A stretch of DNA of 64,000 bases from NCBI RefSeq assembly GCF_000231115.1, contig NW_006889842.1:50969-114968 (forward strand), written 5' to 3'. Shown piece after piece: positions 19,415 through 29,442 of this stretch. Made by a program: the position numbers and the translations under genes. The notes below the pieces were generated by a model. The model made no database searches. It was not told where the DNA came from and saw only the letters and a program-made list of their open reading frames with translations. Numbering within the stretch: position 1 is the first letter of the stretch; each line of letters begins with the position of its first letter. Source of the stretch: Vittaforma corneae ATCC 50505 (lineage: Eukaryota; Microsporidia; Nosematidae).

Positions 19415-22400
19415 TTACTTTTTACCCTTGCCATCATCTTTCCACTTTTCATTAAAACTGGGACTGGACGGGCTGTATGTCGGCGAGTGGAGCTTGAATC
19501 CCGGAGTTGCTGGACTGTAGCTGGATGATGCAGGCTCATAGGAGCCATAATATCTTGGAGAGGCAGGACTATTGGAAGGGCTCAATGGAGTATATGAGGG
19601 TGATGTGGGTTTATGGTGGTCACTTGAAAGACTAGTATCAAATGATGTTGGCGCATACATAGAGGTCATGGGATTGTATGTTGGACTCACGGGTGCAAAG
19701 TTGGGTGTTCTAGGATTATACACCTGTGAGGTGGCATTATAAACTGGGCTCCTGATATTGTAGCCTGCGCTTGTAGGACTATATGTCTGGCTCTGGATGC
19801 TATTATATCCAGAGTAATCAGGAGAAAATCCTGCACTGAGAGGACTCATGGGACTAAACCCGCCAGTACCAATGGGACTATAATTGCCCGACGACCATGA
19901 CACAACAGAGTCACTCGATGGGCTGTAGAGTGGAGCAGACATGCCCTCCTTCGATGGAGAAACATATCTGGGAATAATATGCTCAATCTTCTTTATGTCA
20001 AGAACTATGTCAACGTTACCAGTACCAACAGGAGGAAGCTGACCAAGCATAATATTTTCTGAGACACCCTTGACTGCATCTAGCTCAGAATTTGCAGCAG
20101 CATCCAACAAAACATCAACGGTCTCCTCAAAGGATGCCCTCTTGAGAACACTGGCGCTTTGTCTGCTAACACCGTGGCGGGTGATGCCTGTGAGATATCC
20201 CTTGACCGTCATAACATCAGCAAGAAGAGACATATGTCTGTGGTTAACATATGAGGAGCCGTTGTCCTCAATAACAAGACTAAGCTCATTTAGAATGGAT
20301 TGTCTGGCAGCCTCAACACCAAGGACAGAGTAAATGACGTAGATATCATTGGCCATCACTCTTGTCCCATCAATATTAGGAGCACTCAAAACGGATAAAA
20401 AGTCAATGCCATCAGTTTGCAGGCACCATTCAGATTTATCGAGCTTGTTAAGGTTGGTCAGGTAAGCTTTTTTTATCTGTGTATGCCCTTGGAGATGAAT
20501 CTTAAGTATCTCTGCCTGTGCTTCTTTGAGGGAAGATAATGTCTCTTCGCTGCTGGCAAAGAACCTTGCGCGAATTACCAAACGTTCATCATTTTCATCA
20601 GACGTAATAATATGAATTCCAGATCCGTACAACTTCCTAATTTTTGACGATATGAATTCGAGTGTTAGCCCCCTGGTAACCATAGATGATCTGGAAATTA
20701 CCAGTCTTATTACAAATTTACTGAGAAGATCAAAGTCAATATCTTCGTCAGGCATTTCGAAGTAGGTCTCAACAAATTCTCTATCATCTCCAATCGAGGT
20801 GGTCCTAATTTTGGGATCATATAAAATTTGAGACATCTCGCAGACCATTTTCAAAGAAAGAAACTCGATTTGATTTTGGACTCGTCTTGCATTTTCAATG
20901 TCAGTGCCAAGCGGCTTGTTAAGGAAAATTTGCATAGAAGGTGTTTTTATGGACTTGGCAAGATTGATTATTTCGTTGAGACGAGGTACCCCCATTGTAA
21001 CTGTGGAGGCTACTCCAGCTAGATGGAACGTGTTAAGAGTCATCTGAGTAGCAGGTTCTCCTACAGACTGTGCTGCCAGTGTGCCAACCATTTCATTGGC
21101 ATTTACCTTGGCCCTGAGAATCTTGGTTTTGATCTCAGAGAGCACAGCATTAAAGTCAGCAGGCGAGAGATTGAGAAGGACAAACTTCACATTTAATGAC
21201 AATCTGATGTAGTAGTCCAGTCTTTTGTTGCCGGTCATAATACTGTTAAACGAATTGAGGATGGTGTATGGACTAATGCTCTCTATGGTTGTCTTTTTGT
21301 ACTTGCTCAATATTCTTGAAATGTTCACAGGTGAAGGATATGAGTCCTTGAGAAGATTTCTGTTGGCATAGAGATATTCATATTCCTTGTCAAGAAGCTT
21401 TTGAAGATCAATGTCGTCGCGCAGTAGCTGATATACATCCGTAGAAACCTGATGTGGAAAGATGGCATGGCTGTCGTCTCCGAACATGTCGATGAAATAT
21501 CTCTCCTTAAAATTATCAATTGGCACAACCACGTTTTCAAGATAAGTGGCGTCAAAACCGTCGTCGCCGTACGAAAATTGATATATGTCTCCCCTTCCAT
21601 TCCGGACGGAAAAGTCATGATGGACAATAGCATCTTCCAATGCCTTGACTAATCTTCTCTGAATATAGCCAGTCTCTGCAGTCTTGATTGCCGTATCAAT
21701 AATACCTTCACGCCCACCCATGGCATGGAAGAAAAACTCATCAGGATCCATACCCGACAGGTATGAATTTTGAACAAACCCCCGGCTCTTGGCGCTAAAG
21801 TCATATTTATAAAAATGAGGAAGACTGCGTTCAAAAAATCCAAAAGGGATCCTCTTACCCTCCACATTCTGCTGACCCAAGCAGGTGATAATTTGGGAAA
21901 TGTTGATATAACTGCCCTTCGATCCCGATAATACCATGGCTTTCATGTAGTTGCATGAATTGAGAGAGTTTTGGGCAGATGTGCCTGAAATGTTCCTAGC
22001 CTTATTCAAAATGACATTGACACGAGACTCAAATGTTTCAGAAAGCGTCATGCCAGGCATTTTTTCCAATTCATTCTTCTTAGTTAATGCTATAATCTCG
22101 TCTACCTCACTCATGGCTCTTTTAACAGCAGATTTGCAGAGAGTAAGTGTCCTGTTGTCTGCAACACAGTCGCCGATACCAACCGAAAATGAAGAAATGT
22201 GAAGAAGAAAGTGAGTTACAATTCTCTGAATGTTGTCTATGAAGTTCTTGGCTGCCTCAGACCCATAGTCGTTGAAAATGATGTGAATGAGTCCACCTTG
22301 CTGGGCACCAACCGATTTCTTATCAATCGGACCAGCCAACAATACACCATTCCTTATAATGGCCGTCGAATCAGTGAGGTTAATAGAATTCCATCCTTTA

Positions 22401-24124
22401 TTGTCCATTTCAGAAATATCTGCATTTGAATCACGCATGTAAAATATCCTGGGAAGAATTGCAGAGAAGAGCTGCTTGCCCGTCCATAGCTCTACAGGCT
22501 GAAGAATTGTAGGCCTTAGATAGTCCAAAAAGTCTTCGTTTTTCTTTCCAAACGAATTAAAGCTATAAAGAAGATTCATGGCCTCTCTTTTGTTGAAAAA
22601 AGCATCTCTTACCGTTAGAAGTCTGGATCCAACAAGCGTGTCTTGTACAATACCAATGACAGGCTTATTTGATTGAGGCGAGACTATTTGCTTGTCCACT
22701 GCTGTTAAGAGACCTAGCTCAGCTTTGGTGGCATAGGACTGTGGCATGTGCAAGTTCATCTCATCACCGTCAAAGTCTGCATTGTAGGGAGATGTGGCCG
22801 ATAAGTTCAATCTAAAACTCTTTCCAGACATAACCTTGACTCTATGTCCCATCATACTCATCTTGTGAAGGCTGGGCTGCCGGTTAAACAATACCTCGTC
22901 GTTGTCTTGCATATGTCTTTCTACAGTAAACCCATTTTCGAGCTTTAAATCAAATCTATTAAAATTGAGATCTATTCTTTGCCCATCACTTCGGATAACA
23001 TAATTGGCGCCGGGATGCTCATTGGGTCCTCTGTTGACCAACTTCTGAAGATAGTCAATATTAAAGCTATTAACCTTCTCCGGAAATGTGTGAATCTTGG
23101 CGATGCTGATCGGGACTCCTACCTGGCCGACAGAAATCAGTGGATCAGGAGAAATGACGGAACGAGCACTGAAATCTACTCTTTTCCCCATCAGGTTTCC
23201 TCTTATACGCCCCTCTTTGCCCTTTAGTCTTGCAGTTATGCTCTTAAGAGGCCTTCCGTTTTTCTGCAGAGCCTGTGGCTGCCCACCAATATCGTTATCT
23301 ACAAGTGTTGCTAGATGGAACTGCAGTAGTTGTTCATAGTCCCTTACTATGTGGCTTGGAGCGCCCTCTTGCTCGTATTTTTTGAGATACGCATTTGCCT
23401 TGACAATATCGGCCAACTTGTGGGTTAGATCGTCTTCTGCCCTTAAGTGGCCATTCAGAACTATTGAGGGTCGCATTGCTGGTGGGGGAACAATAATGGT
23501 GGTCAACATCATCCACTCGGGCCTGCAGTTGTCAGGATCAAATCCTAGAAACATGGAGTCTTCCGTAGGTATCTTCTTTAAAATATTATAGACTCTTTCC
23601 CCGTTCAAAACCACCTTGCCCTCTCCGTCAACATCTTCCTTCATGAACGCAATCAGATTCAGCCCATCCTTACGTATGGATGGCTGTCTGTTGCCACATC
23701 CACTCTTGCCCTCGGGGATGTCCTCACCCTCGCATATAGACTTGGATTTTAGAACAGTCCAGCAATCTTCCAACCCTGGCCTTAAATTTTTCTTTGAGCC
23801 CTTTATTTTAGAACAATAAAAACAAACACACTCAAGCGTCTTTTTGATCTTGGCTAAATATCCAATGTGGAACATGGGCTTTGATAGCTCGATATGCCCG
23901 TAATGCCCAACACACTCAAAGGATGTTGAGTTGCATGTTTGACAAAGAAAGCTTCTTTCAGTGGTGCCCATTCGCAAGTCTATAAGACCGTTCTCCTTAG
24001 GAATACCATTTTCGACAGTTTCAGGATGTAAAATATGGACGACGCTGCCTTTCCGTATTTCCTCTGGGCTAAACAAGCCAAACTGAATCGAAGTGACCCT
24101 CTTTTGGATATCCTGTTCGAACAT
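19415..24124 (-). CDS. RPB1: DNA-directed RNA polymerase II largest subunit
   Basis: This is the beta-prime-like catalytic subunit of RNA polymerase II, 1569 residues. N-terminal zinc-binding clusters CQTC...C-GHYGH and CFYC are visible, then the active-site loop NADFDGDEM at 448-456 with the three magnesium-binding Asp, the HAMGGREGIIDTA region, and the bridge and trigger loop area AAQSVGEPATQMTLNTFHLAG. The start is preceded by CTCCCCA. From about residue 1389 the protein has the CTD, about 180 residues of degenerate Tyr/Ser/Pro heptads. None reads exactly YSPTSPS; the nearest are YSPTSAG, YTPLSPS and YSPSSPS. A basic KWKDDGKGKK tail ends it. The CTD identifies Pol II rather than Pol I or III. 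Confidence 0.96.
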   Translation of the reverse strand: MFEQDIQKRVTSIQFGLFSPEEIRKGSVVHILHPETVENGIPKENGLIDLRMGTTERSFLCQTCNSTSFECVGHYGHIELSKPMFHIGYLAKIKKTLECVCFYCSKIKGSKKNLRPGLEDCWTVLKSKSICEGEDIPEGKSGCGNRQPSIRKDGLNLIAFMKEDVDGEGKVVLNGERVYNILKKIPTEDSMFLGFDPDNCRPEWMMLTTIIVPPPAMRPSIVLNGHLRAEDDLTHKLADIVKANAYLKKYEQEGAPSHIVRDYEQLLQFHLATLVDNDIGGQPQALQKNGRPLKSITARLKGKEGRIRGNLMGKRVDFSARSVISPDPLISVGQVGVPISIAKIHTFPEKVNSFNIDYLQKLVNRGPNEHPGANYVIRSDGQRIDLNFNRFDLKLENGFTVERHMQDNDEVLFNRQPSLHKMSMMGHRVKVMSGKSFRLNLSATSPYNADFDGDEMNLHMPQSYATKAELGLLTAVDKQIVSPQSNKPVIGIVQDTLVGSRLLTVRDAFFNKREAMNLLYSFNSFGKKNEDFLDYLRPTILQPVELWTGKQLFSAILPRIFYMRDSNADISEMDNKGWNSINLTDSTAIIRNGVLLAGPIDKKSVGAQQGGLIHIIFNDYGSEAAKNFIDNIQRIVTHFLLHISSFSVGIGDCVADNRTLTLCKSAVKRAMSEVDEIIALTKKNELEKMPGMTLSETFESRVNVILNKARNISGTSAQNSLNSCNYMKAMVLSGSKGSYINISQIITCLGQQNVEGKRIPFGFFERSLPHFYKYDFSAKSRGFVQNSYLSGMDPDEFFFHAMGGREGIIDTAIKTAETGYIQRRLVKALEDAIVHHDFSVRNGRGDIYQFSYGDDGFDATYLENVVVPIDNFKERYFIDMFGDDSHAIFPHQVSTDVYQLLRDDIDLQKLLDKEYEYLYANRNLLKDSYPSPVNISRILSKYKKTTIESISPYTILNSFNSIMTGNKRLDYYIRLSLNVKFVLLNLSPADFNAVLSEIKTKILRAKVNANEMVGTLAAQSVGEPATQMTLNTFHLAGVASTVTMGVPRLNEIINLAKSIKTPSMQIFLNKPLGTDIENARRVQNQIEFLSLKMVCEMSQILYDPKIRTTSIGDDREFVETYFEMPDEDIDFDLLSKFVIRLVISRSSMVTRGLTLEFISSKIRKLYGSGIHIITSDENDERLVIRARFFASSEETLSSLKEAQAEILKIHLQGHTQIKKAYLTNLNKLDKSEWCLQTDGIDFLSVLSAPNIDGTRVMANDIYVIYSVLGVEAARQSILNELSLVIEDNGSSYVNHRHMSLLADVMTVKGYLTGITRHGVSRQSASVLKRASFEETVDVLLDAAANSELDAVKGVSENIMLGQLPPVGTGNVDIVLDIKKIEHIIPRYVSPSKEGMSAPLYSPSSDSVVSWSSGNYSPIGTGGFSPMSPLSAGFSPDYSGYNSIQSQTYSPTSAGYNIRSPVYNATSQVYNPRTPNFAPVSPTYNPMTSMYAPTSFDTSLSSDHHKPTSPSYTPLSPSNSPASPRYYGSYEPASSSYSPATPGFKLHSPTYSPSSPSFNEKWKDDGKGKK

Positions 24125-24142
24125 TGGGGAGACAAATTTTTA
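24125..24142 (-). promoter_or_regulatory. AAATTT plus CCCC start signal of Rpb1
   Basis: On the coding strand TAAAAATTTGTCTCCCCA directly precedes the ATG at 24124. Confidence 0.55.
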
Positions 24143-24297
24143 GATGCTAAAAGCTGAAAATACTGGGTGTTTAAATAACATCTTGTATGCAGTGCTGCTG
24201 TGGTGTCATATATGAAGACCAGCCTTTTCGTATTTAAAGATAGCTTATTCTAAATGACAAGCCACTCTACTACCTCGCACTCTATGACCCCTAAGTG

Positions 24298-25040
24298 ATG
24301 ATGTTCAAAAAGTTACAAACCGATGAAGAAGAACGCCAAATGGATTTTGCTGACGCATTTGCTGTTGAAATTGAGGAAGAAAACATTTCAGAAATGGTTA
24401 AAGAAAAATATGCTGGAGAATATCAGAGATATTTAAAAAAATTAAAAAGATTAAAGATGGAGAAAAGACTAGAATTTTGTTGTTGAAAGAAGTAGGCTCA
24501 GCCAGGGATATACAAGCAAGCGAAATTATCCATGTGATGGTGCCTAAGTTTGAGCCTATTACAAGAGAACAATACGATCTTGCCAACAGTGTATGGCCGT
24601 GTTACTTGTATAATCGGCACAAAGAAAAAATAGATGAAAGAGAGGTGAATCATCAAGCCGATATTTTAGTGGATAAAATTCTTGAATATGGTCTAGAAGA
24701 GATAGAAGATAGTCACTATTGCTCAGGTCTATGTCTGGTGTTTGATGGATGTGAGCTCATTGCATCCAATATTGATCAAGAGTCGGTTATTTACCATGGA
24801 GTAACTGATTGCATTAGCAGGGTCAGCAGAAGTAGGCGAGGATATCTGTGTACAGGCTACACAGCCTTTCTTTACAGGGAGCCTTGCATGTCCTGTGCCA
24901 TGGCATTTGTCCATGGTAGAATCAAGAGTGTTTTTGTGCTGAAAAGGACAAATAAAGGGTCATTTTCAAAGCATAAGCTGAATTATAATAAGGCCTTAAA
25001 TCATAGATTTAACGTGTATTTTTACACCCCTAGCAATTAG
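24298..25040 (+). CDS. TAD3: tRNA adenosine deaminase subunit Tad3/ADAT3, frame interrupted near 24476
   Basis: Tad3 pairs with Tad2 to convert A34 to inosine in tRNA anticodons. A first frame from the ATG at 24298 (ATG also at 24301) stops at 24486, and a second frame open from about 24477 to 25040 carries the domain. One extra T in the four-T run 24475-24478 joins them (RLEF into LLLKEVG), giving about 247 residues. The C-terminal deaminase fold has HGV where an active deaminase has HAE, the mark of the inactive Tad3 partner, then YLCTGY, the zinc motif EPCMSCAMAFVHGRI and LNHRFNVY, all close to the ADAT3 pattern. Tad2 is not in this window. Confidence 0.85.
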
Positions 25041-25154
25041 CCCAGGGTCATTTGAAACCTGCCCAAGCATAGTACGTTTCTCTAAAGCATGTCTAGAACA
25101 AGCATACTTAATAAATTTTGTGAACACTAAACAAGTAGAATAGTGTGATACAGT

Positions 25155-26870
25155 TTATTTGTTTAATTGATGTGAAAGAGCTTTGTCATAGAAGCTCTTA
25201 AATTCTGCACTACGCTCCAGCAGTTCTGAGCAGCTGTAACAGCCCGTTGCTGTTTTATTATTAAAGAAAACAACTTTATCAAACTTAGAAAGTAAGTCCA
25301 AGTTGTGGATTATCATTACAACAGTTTTGTCTGCCATTCGGGTATGGATAAGTTCAATCAATTGCTTTTCGTATTCCTGATCCATTTCTGAGGTTATCTC
25401 GTCGAACACCACAATAGGCGTATCTTTGATTACGGCACGAAGGAAGCATATTTTCTGTCTCTGAGCAGAGCTAATGTTTCTGCCTCTCTCAACAAGTATT
25501 GTGTCGTACCCAATGGACTTCATCTCCTGGTGCATGTTAAATTCCTCAACTTTATTCATAACCTCCTCAACAGGTTTCTGGCGGTCAAAGGATGCAATGT
25601 TATCCAGCACGCTAGCCTCAAATATTGCCGCCTCTTGAGGCACATATGAAAAGAGATTGCAGAGGCTTTTTTCATGTATAAACTTGCGGTCTATCCCATC
25701 TACCAGCACGCTTCCTTCAAACCTTTCTATTCCTAAAAGTGATTTGACAAACGTAGATTTACCAGATCCATTTGGTCCAGTAATAACAACTTTTTCACCC
25801 TTCAAAAACCTCAAGTCCACATTTTCAAACACAAGATTGTCTCCATAGAGCACTTTCATATCTACAATTGATACATTGGAAACAAATCTGTCCACTGTCT
25901 CAAGAGATAGCCGATACGGTGTCGCCAGTTTATCCAAGTTGCTGTGAAGCATATTTTCAGATGCCTCTAGTATCGATTTTACACTCGTGGTAAACAAATT
26001 CATCCTCTTAAGAATAGAGTTGAAGGTTTTCATTTGATCAATGACCTGGTCAATGCTATACAATCCTGTTTCGCTTATTTGAATAAATAGTATTAGAAGG
26101 AGAACAACCTTGAGACCCTTGTAGGATATTTCAATGACGTCGTCTGTGATCCAGTACGTTGTGAACCAAAATCTCCACTTTGCATAGGACATTTCATAGC
26201 TATGTATCTCTTGGTCAAACGTATTGTATGTATGAATCATCTCATAGTTTAAAAAAATGTCCTTCAGTTTTCTTTCTGCGATATCGTAGGACTCGTTGGA
26301 TCGTCTAAGACAACGTGTGCGTAGTAGCGTGAGTATGTTTATAATGGCTGGAAAGCAGATAATCAGAGCAAACCCTATAACAAAGTGGTGCGGAAAGCCA
26401 TACAGAACCACTAGTTTTATTGTTCCAACAAAAATGTATGTAGAATGGTCAGACAGATCTACAAAAATCTGCTTGTAAAACTGTGCAGTACCTTTACTTC
26501 TGCGAATTATAGCAGAATACAAGTCACTTTGTAAATATTTTTTCCAGTCGATAAATCGATACTCAAGAAACTTCTTATAAAAGTATGAAAAGGCGTCGGG
26601 AATTAGGATATTTTCAAGAAAATGGCCGATTATATCGACAGATGGGAGCGTAACTGCATAGAATATAGAAACTAAAAGATAAACGTAGAGGTGTGAAGTG
26701 TTTTTATAGTTTTCTTTTTCTGGATAGAATATTATATTGGAAATGCGCTGCTGGCCAAGTTTCCCAAATGTCTTTAAAATGGTACCAAGAAACGCAACAA
26801 GAACAATCAACACCACTTTCTTTTTTTTCCAAATGAACTTTGAGCCATAGAACTGTACAGTCTTTGACAT
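25155..26870 (-). CDS. ABCB-type half-transporter with defective signature motif
   Basis: This half ABC exporter (571 residues) has its membrane domain first and resembles Atm1/ABCB7-type proteins. In microsporidia such transporters are linked to mitosomes or the cell surface. The membrane part covers about residues 15-310. The ATPase part has Walker A GPNGSGKST at 365-373, Walker B IVVFDE at 486-491 with the catalytic Glu, and the switch His at 522. The signature motif, normally LSGGQ, reads ISSAQ (466-470). CCC directly precedes the ATG at 26870. The divergent neighbour at 27504 has the opposite set of defects, so the two may work as a heterodimer. Subcellular location is not visible in the sequence. 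Confidence 0.9.
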   Translation of the reverse strand: MSKTVQFYGSKFIWKKKKVVLIVLVAFLGTILKTFGKLGQQRISNIIFYPEKENYKNTSHLYVYLLVSIFYAVTLPSVDIIGHFLENILIPDAFSYFYKKFLEYRFIDWKKYLQSDLYSAIIRRSKGTAQFYKQIFVDLSDHSTYIFVGTIKLVVLYGFPHHFVIGFALIICFPAIINILTLLRTRCLRRSNESYDIAERKLKDIFLNYEMIHTYNTFDQEIHSYEMSYAKWRFWFTTYWITDDVIEISYKGLKVVLLLILFIQISETGLYSIDQVIDQMKTFNSILKRMNLFTTSVKSILEASENMLHSNLDKLATPYRLSLETVDRFVSNVSIVDMKVLYGDNLVFENVDLRFLKGEKVVITGPNGSGKSTFVKSLLGIERFEGSVLVDGIDRKFIHEKSLCNLFSYVPQEAAIFEASVLDNIASFDRQKPVEEVMNKVEEFNMHQEMKSIGYDTILVERGRNISSAQRQKICFLRAVIKDTPIVVFDEITSEMDQEYEKQLIELIHTRMADKTVVMIIHNLDLLSKFDKVVFFNNKTATGCYSCSELLERSAEFKSFYDKALSHQLNK

Positions 26871-27488
26871 GGGCTAATGAAGCAACATTTTTTAAAGGAG
26901 ACAGTGGTGGAAACTTCCAAGCCATATGGTGAATTGAGCCCTGTGACATTTGTATTTTAATCTCATACTAATTTCCAGTCAACTGGGAGGTCTGTCTTGC
27001 TGTTTCTGTTCACGGTATTTTTCTGCATTTTGAGCTACTTGAACATTCTCATAAATGTCATAAATTGATGATCCTGCAAAGCCAGTATCCATCCGATGCG
27101 AGCTGAAAACCGTGTTTTGGCACAGTGTTTGGTGTTTAAATGGAATACAAGTGGGGCTTACGAGCTGATCCTTAGTATTAATGAATGCATGTAAAATTCT
27201 CCACTGCCGTAGTCTTTTGATGAGAAGTGTCAAAATCAAGCTAATTTTTGAAATATCCACGTTTAAGCGTAAGCCCATGCCAAATAAGATATTGGCAATA
27301 TTTCGACTTTACACGTCATTTGACAGTAAAACCTCATCAAATGATAGCGCATTGCTATTATGTACAACATAGATTGTATAGGCTTTCTAAAATCTTTGAT
27401 TGGTGATACTTTAGCTCTCCAACTAGTTACATTGAGCGTCTATTGCCATCTCAATTCGTTTAACTAATGCTAAGTATTTAAGCTAAAG
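26871..27488. other. Divergent intergenic region between two ABCB genes
   Basis: About 620 bp separate the two divergent transporters. The only notable frame is minus strand 26979-27278, described separately. The rest is A+T-rich with no recognisable RNA gene. Confidence 0.5.
26979..27278 (-). CDS. Doubtful small ORF, 99 codons
   Basis: An ATG-initiated frame of 99 codons lies between the divergent ABC transporter genes. Its N-terminal third is hydrophobic and basic (ISLILTLLIKRLRQW) and its C-terminal part is polar (IYDIYENVQVAQNAEKYREQ), a composition that could be coding. It lacks the CCC start signal and resembles no known family. It may be a small protein, a gene remnant or chance. Confidence 0.25.
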   Translation of the reverse strand: MGLRLNVDISKISLILTLLIKRLRQWRILHAFINTKDQLVSPTCIPFKHQTLCQNTVFSSHRMDTGFAGSSIYDIYENVQVAQNAEKYREQKQQDRPPS

Positions 27489-27503
27489 AAAATTTACCCC
27501 TTT
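27489..27503 (+). promoter_or_regulatory. AAATTT plus CCCC start signal of second ABCB gene
   Basis: AAAATTTACCCCTTT directly precedes the ATG at 27504. Confidence 0.55.
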
Positions 27504-29189
27504 ATGAGCTTTCTCCAGCAGTTTGGTTTCAAGCATTTACTAAAGTGTTTTCTAAAGATCATTCATTGCTGTTGGAGGTCTACAAATAAGTATTATCTTA
27601 TTGGTATGCTATGTCTTCTTCCCTTATATATTGCAATGGATTACAGAGAAGTTATGACATTCGACTATCTAATCTTGGCATTCAAGAGGGACGATGGATA
27701 TACAATGTATGACTATGCCACCATGTCTGTGAAGATATTCCTTGTAAAGCTAATCATAGCCATATTCAACGATATCGCAACAAGCGAATTCTTTTATAGT
27801 GGATTGAAAACTTCTCTGACCGACTTTTTGGGTCTAGATTGGAATTCGTTCCATCGCTATACAACTGGAGAACTCCTCCTTAGACAATACGAGAAGGGAG
27901 AGGCAGTCTCCATCATTATGTATGGTATTGTCATGAAAATTGTTGCTAGTGCTCTGGGTGCTGTTCTAACCATAGTACATATCATTAAAAAAACTACGCT
28001 TAATTTTGGATTAGGAATGCTTATGGGATCTGTAATGCATATCGTTATATTTACGGCATGCCTGAAGACGCTCAATGCCTTTCAGCACAAGTATATTGAT
28101 ACCAAGAATCGCTCACGCTCGCTTGTTGAAAATGAATCGTCAAATTTTCATATTGTCAAAGTATACAACCTTAATAAAAACTCGCACGAGAGGATACGTG
28201 ATGTAATGCATGCAAGATATAAAGCAAAGCTTGGATACCTGGTATACAAGTCAAAAAGCGAGCTGTACTACAAGACTATCGAAATATTATCCAATGTCTT
28301 TGTCATTGCACTGTACTACACAGATGTAATATCAGGAGACTTTCTGGATGCGACCGTTAGTCAAATTTGCCATCTATGTGACTCTCTAAGGACGTTTCTG
28401 ACGTCAATTACAGAATTCAGTGAATACTTTTATTTGTTTTGTACACTAGAGCAAGGCTTGATCCAGGGCGAAATTAGACCAATTTTGCTTGACACTATTA
28501 GCAAGATTGAATGCGACAGTCTTTCGTTTCAAGCCCTCTTCTCTAATGTTAGTTTCAAGCTTGAAAAAAATCAAAAAATGGCTATTGTAGGTGCAAACGG
28601 CTCAGGAAAAACCATACTGCTTAGGATCTTAGCTGGACTACTGGATTACAATGGAAGTGTTAGATTTGATGGAAATGAGCTGTACCAAATAAATAGACAG
28701 CATCTGTACGGTCTTCTAACATTTATATCACAGGCTGATGCCTATTCTGACGGGAGTATAATGAGCAACTTGAAATACGGAAATAATCTGAGCGAGGATG
28801 AAATAATTGGAAAATGCAGACGCTTCAACGTCGACTGTATCTTTTCTGAACTAGAAAATGGGTATGCAAAGGATTCGTCCTCATTAGGAACCGAATTGAG
28901 CGGAGGACAGAGGCAAAGAGTAAGTTTTATGAGGGGGGTGCTGAGAAGTACGCCTGTGCTTATTGTAGATGACTGTCTTTCGGGAGTAAATATGCGAGAT
29001 AGGGGCGTTTTAGTAGAAAATCTGCTATCACTGAACGATCGCATGATAATTATGACATGCAGTAGATTTGACTTCCTTAGTAAGTTTGATAAAATTTTGC
29101 TGCTGCAAGGAGATGCGTCAAGGGCTGGATCCTTTGACGAATTGGAGGGCGAGCTGAGGTCGTACTTTAAGACGAACGTCATGGCGTAA
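27504..29189 (+). CDS. ABCB-type half-transporter with defective Walker B and H-loop
   Basis: This 561-residue half exporter has a membrane domain at about 30-320 and a C-terminal ATPase domain. Walker A GANGSGKT (363-370) and signature LSGGQ (465-469) are intact. The Walker B reads LIVDD at 486-490, placing Asp where the catalytic Glu belongs, and the switch His is missing: aligned to its neighbour, residue 520 is Ser in TCSRFDFLSKFDK where the neighbour has IIHNLDLLSKFDK. The D-loop reads SGVN rather than S-L-D. Alone it should be a poor ATPase, but paired with the divergent gene at 25155-26870 it could complete one working site. The substrate is unknown. Confidence 0.9.
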   Translation: MSFLQQFGFKHLLKCFLKIIHCCWRSTNKYYLIGMLCLLPLYIAMDYREVMTFDYLILAFKRDDGYTMYDYATMSVKIFLVKLIIAIFNDIATSEFFYSGLKTSLTDFLGLDWNSFHRYTTGELLLRQYEKGEAVSIIMYGIVMKIVASALGAVLTIVHIIKKTTLNFGLGMLMGSVMHIVIFTACLKTLNAFQHKYIDTKNRSRSLVENESSNFHIVKVYNLNKNSHERIRDVMHARYKAKLGYLVYKSKSELYYKTIEILSNVFVIALYYTDVISGDFLDATVSQICHLCDSLRTFLTSITEFSEYFYLFCTLEQGLIQGEIRPILLDTISKIECDSLSFQALFSNVSFKLEKNQKMAIVGANGSGKTILLRILAGLLDYNGSVRFDGNELYQINRQHLYGLLTFISQADAYSDGSIMSNLKYGNNLSEDEIIGKCRRFNVDCIFSELENGYAKDSSSLGTELSGGQRQRVSFMRGVLRSTPVLIVDDCLSGVNMRDRGVLVENLLSLNDRMIIMTCSRFDFLSKFDKILLLQGDASRAGSFDELEGELRSYFKTNVMA

Positions 29190-29442
29190 ACACAAAATGC
29201 CTGTGGCTCTGGGAAAAGCTCAATACTTGACGCATTAGTTTGTGCAATCAAAGATTTTAATCAATTTTGGGAGAATTCTATGAGGGGTATAGACGGAGTT
29301 GTTTAAATGCAAAGCTGCAAATAAGTTGAGCATAACAAAGAAAGCTAGCTAACATCTAAGGCTGACCAGCATATGGAGTTGACAATATTTGGTCTTGCCT
29401 GGTAAGTATCAAATGTTTTGTTAATTCTATTTGTTTATACCC

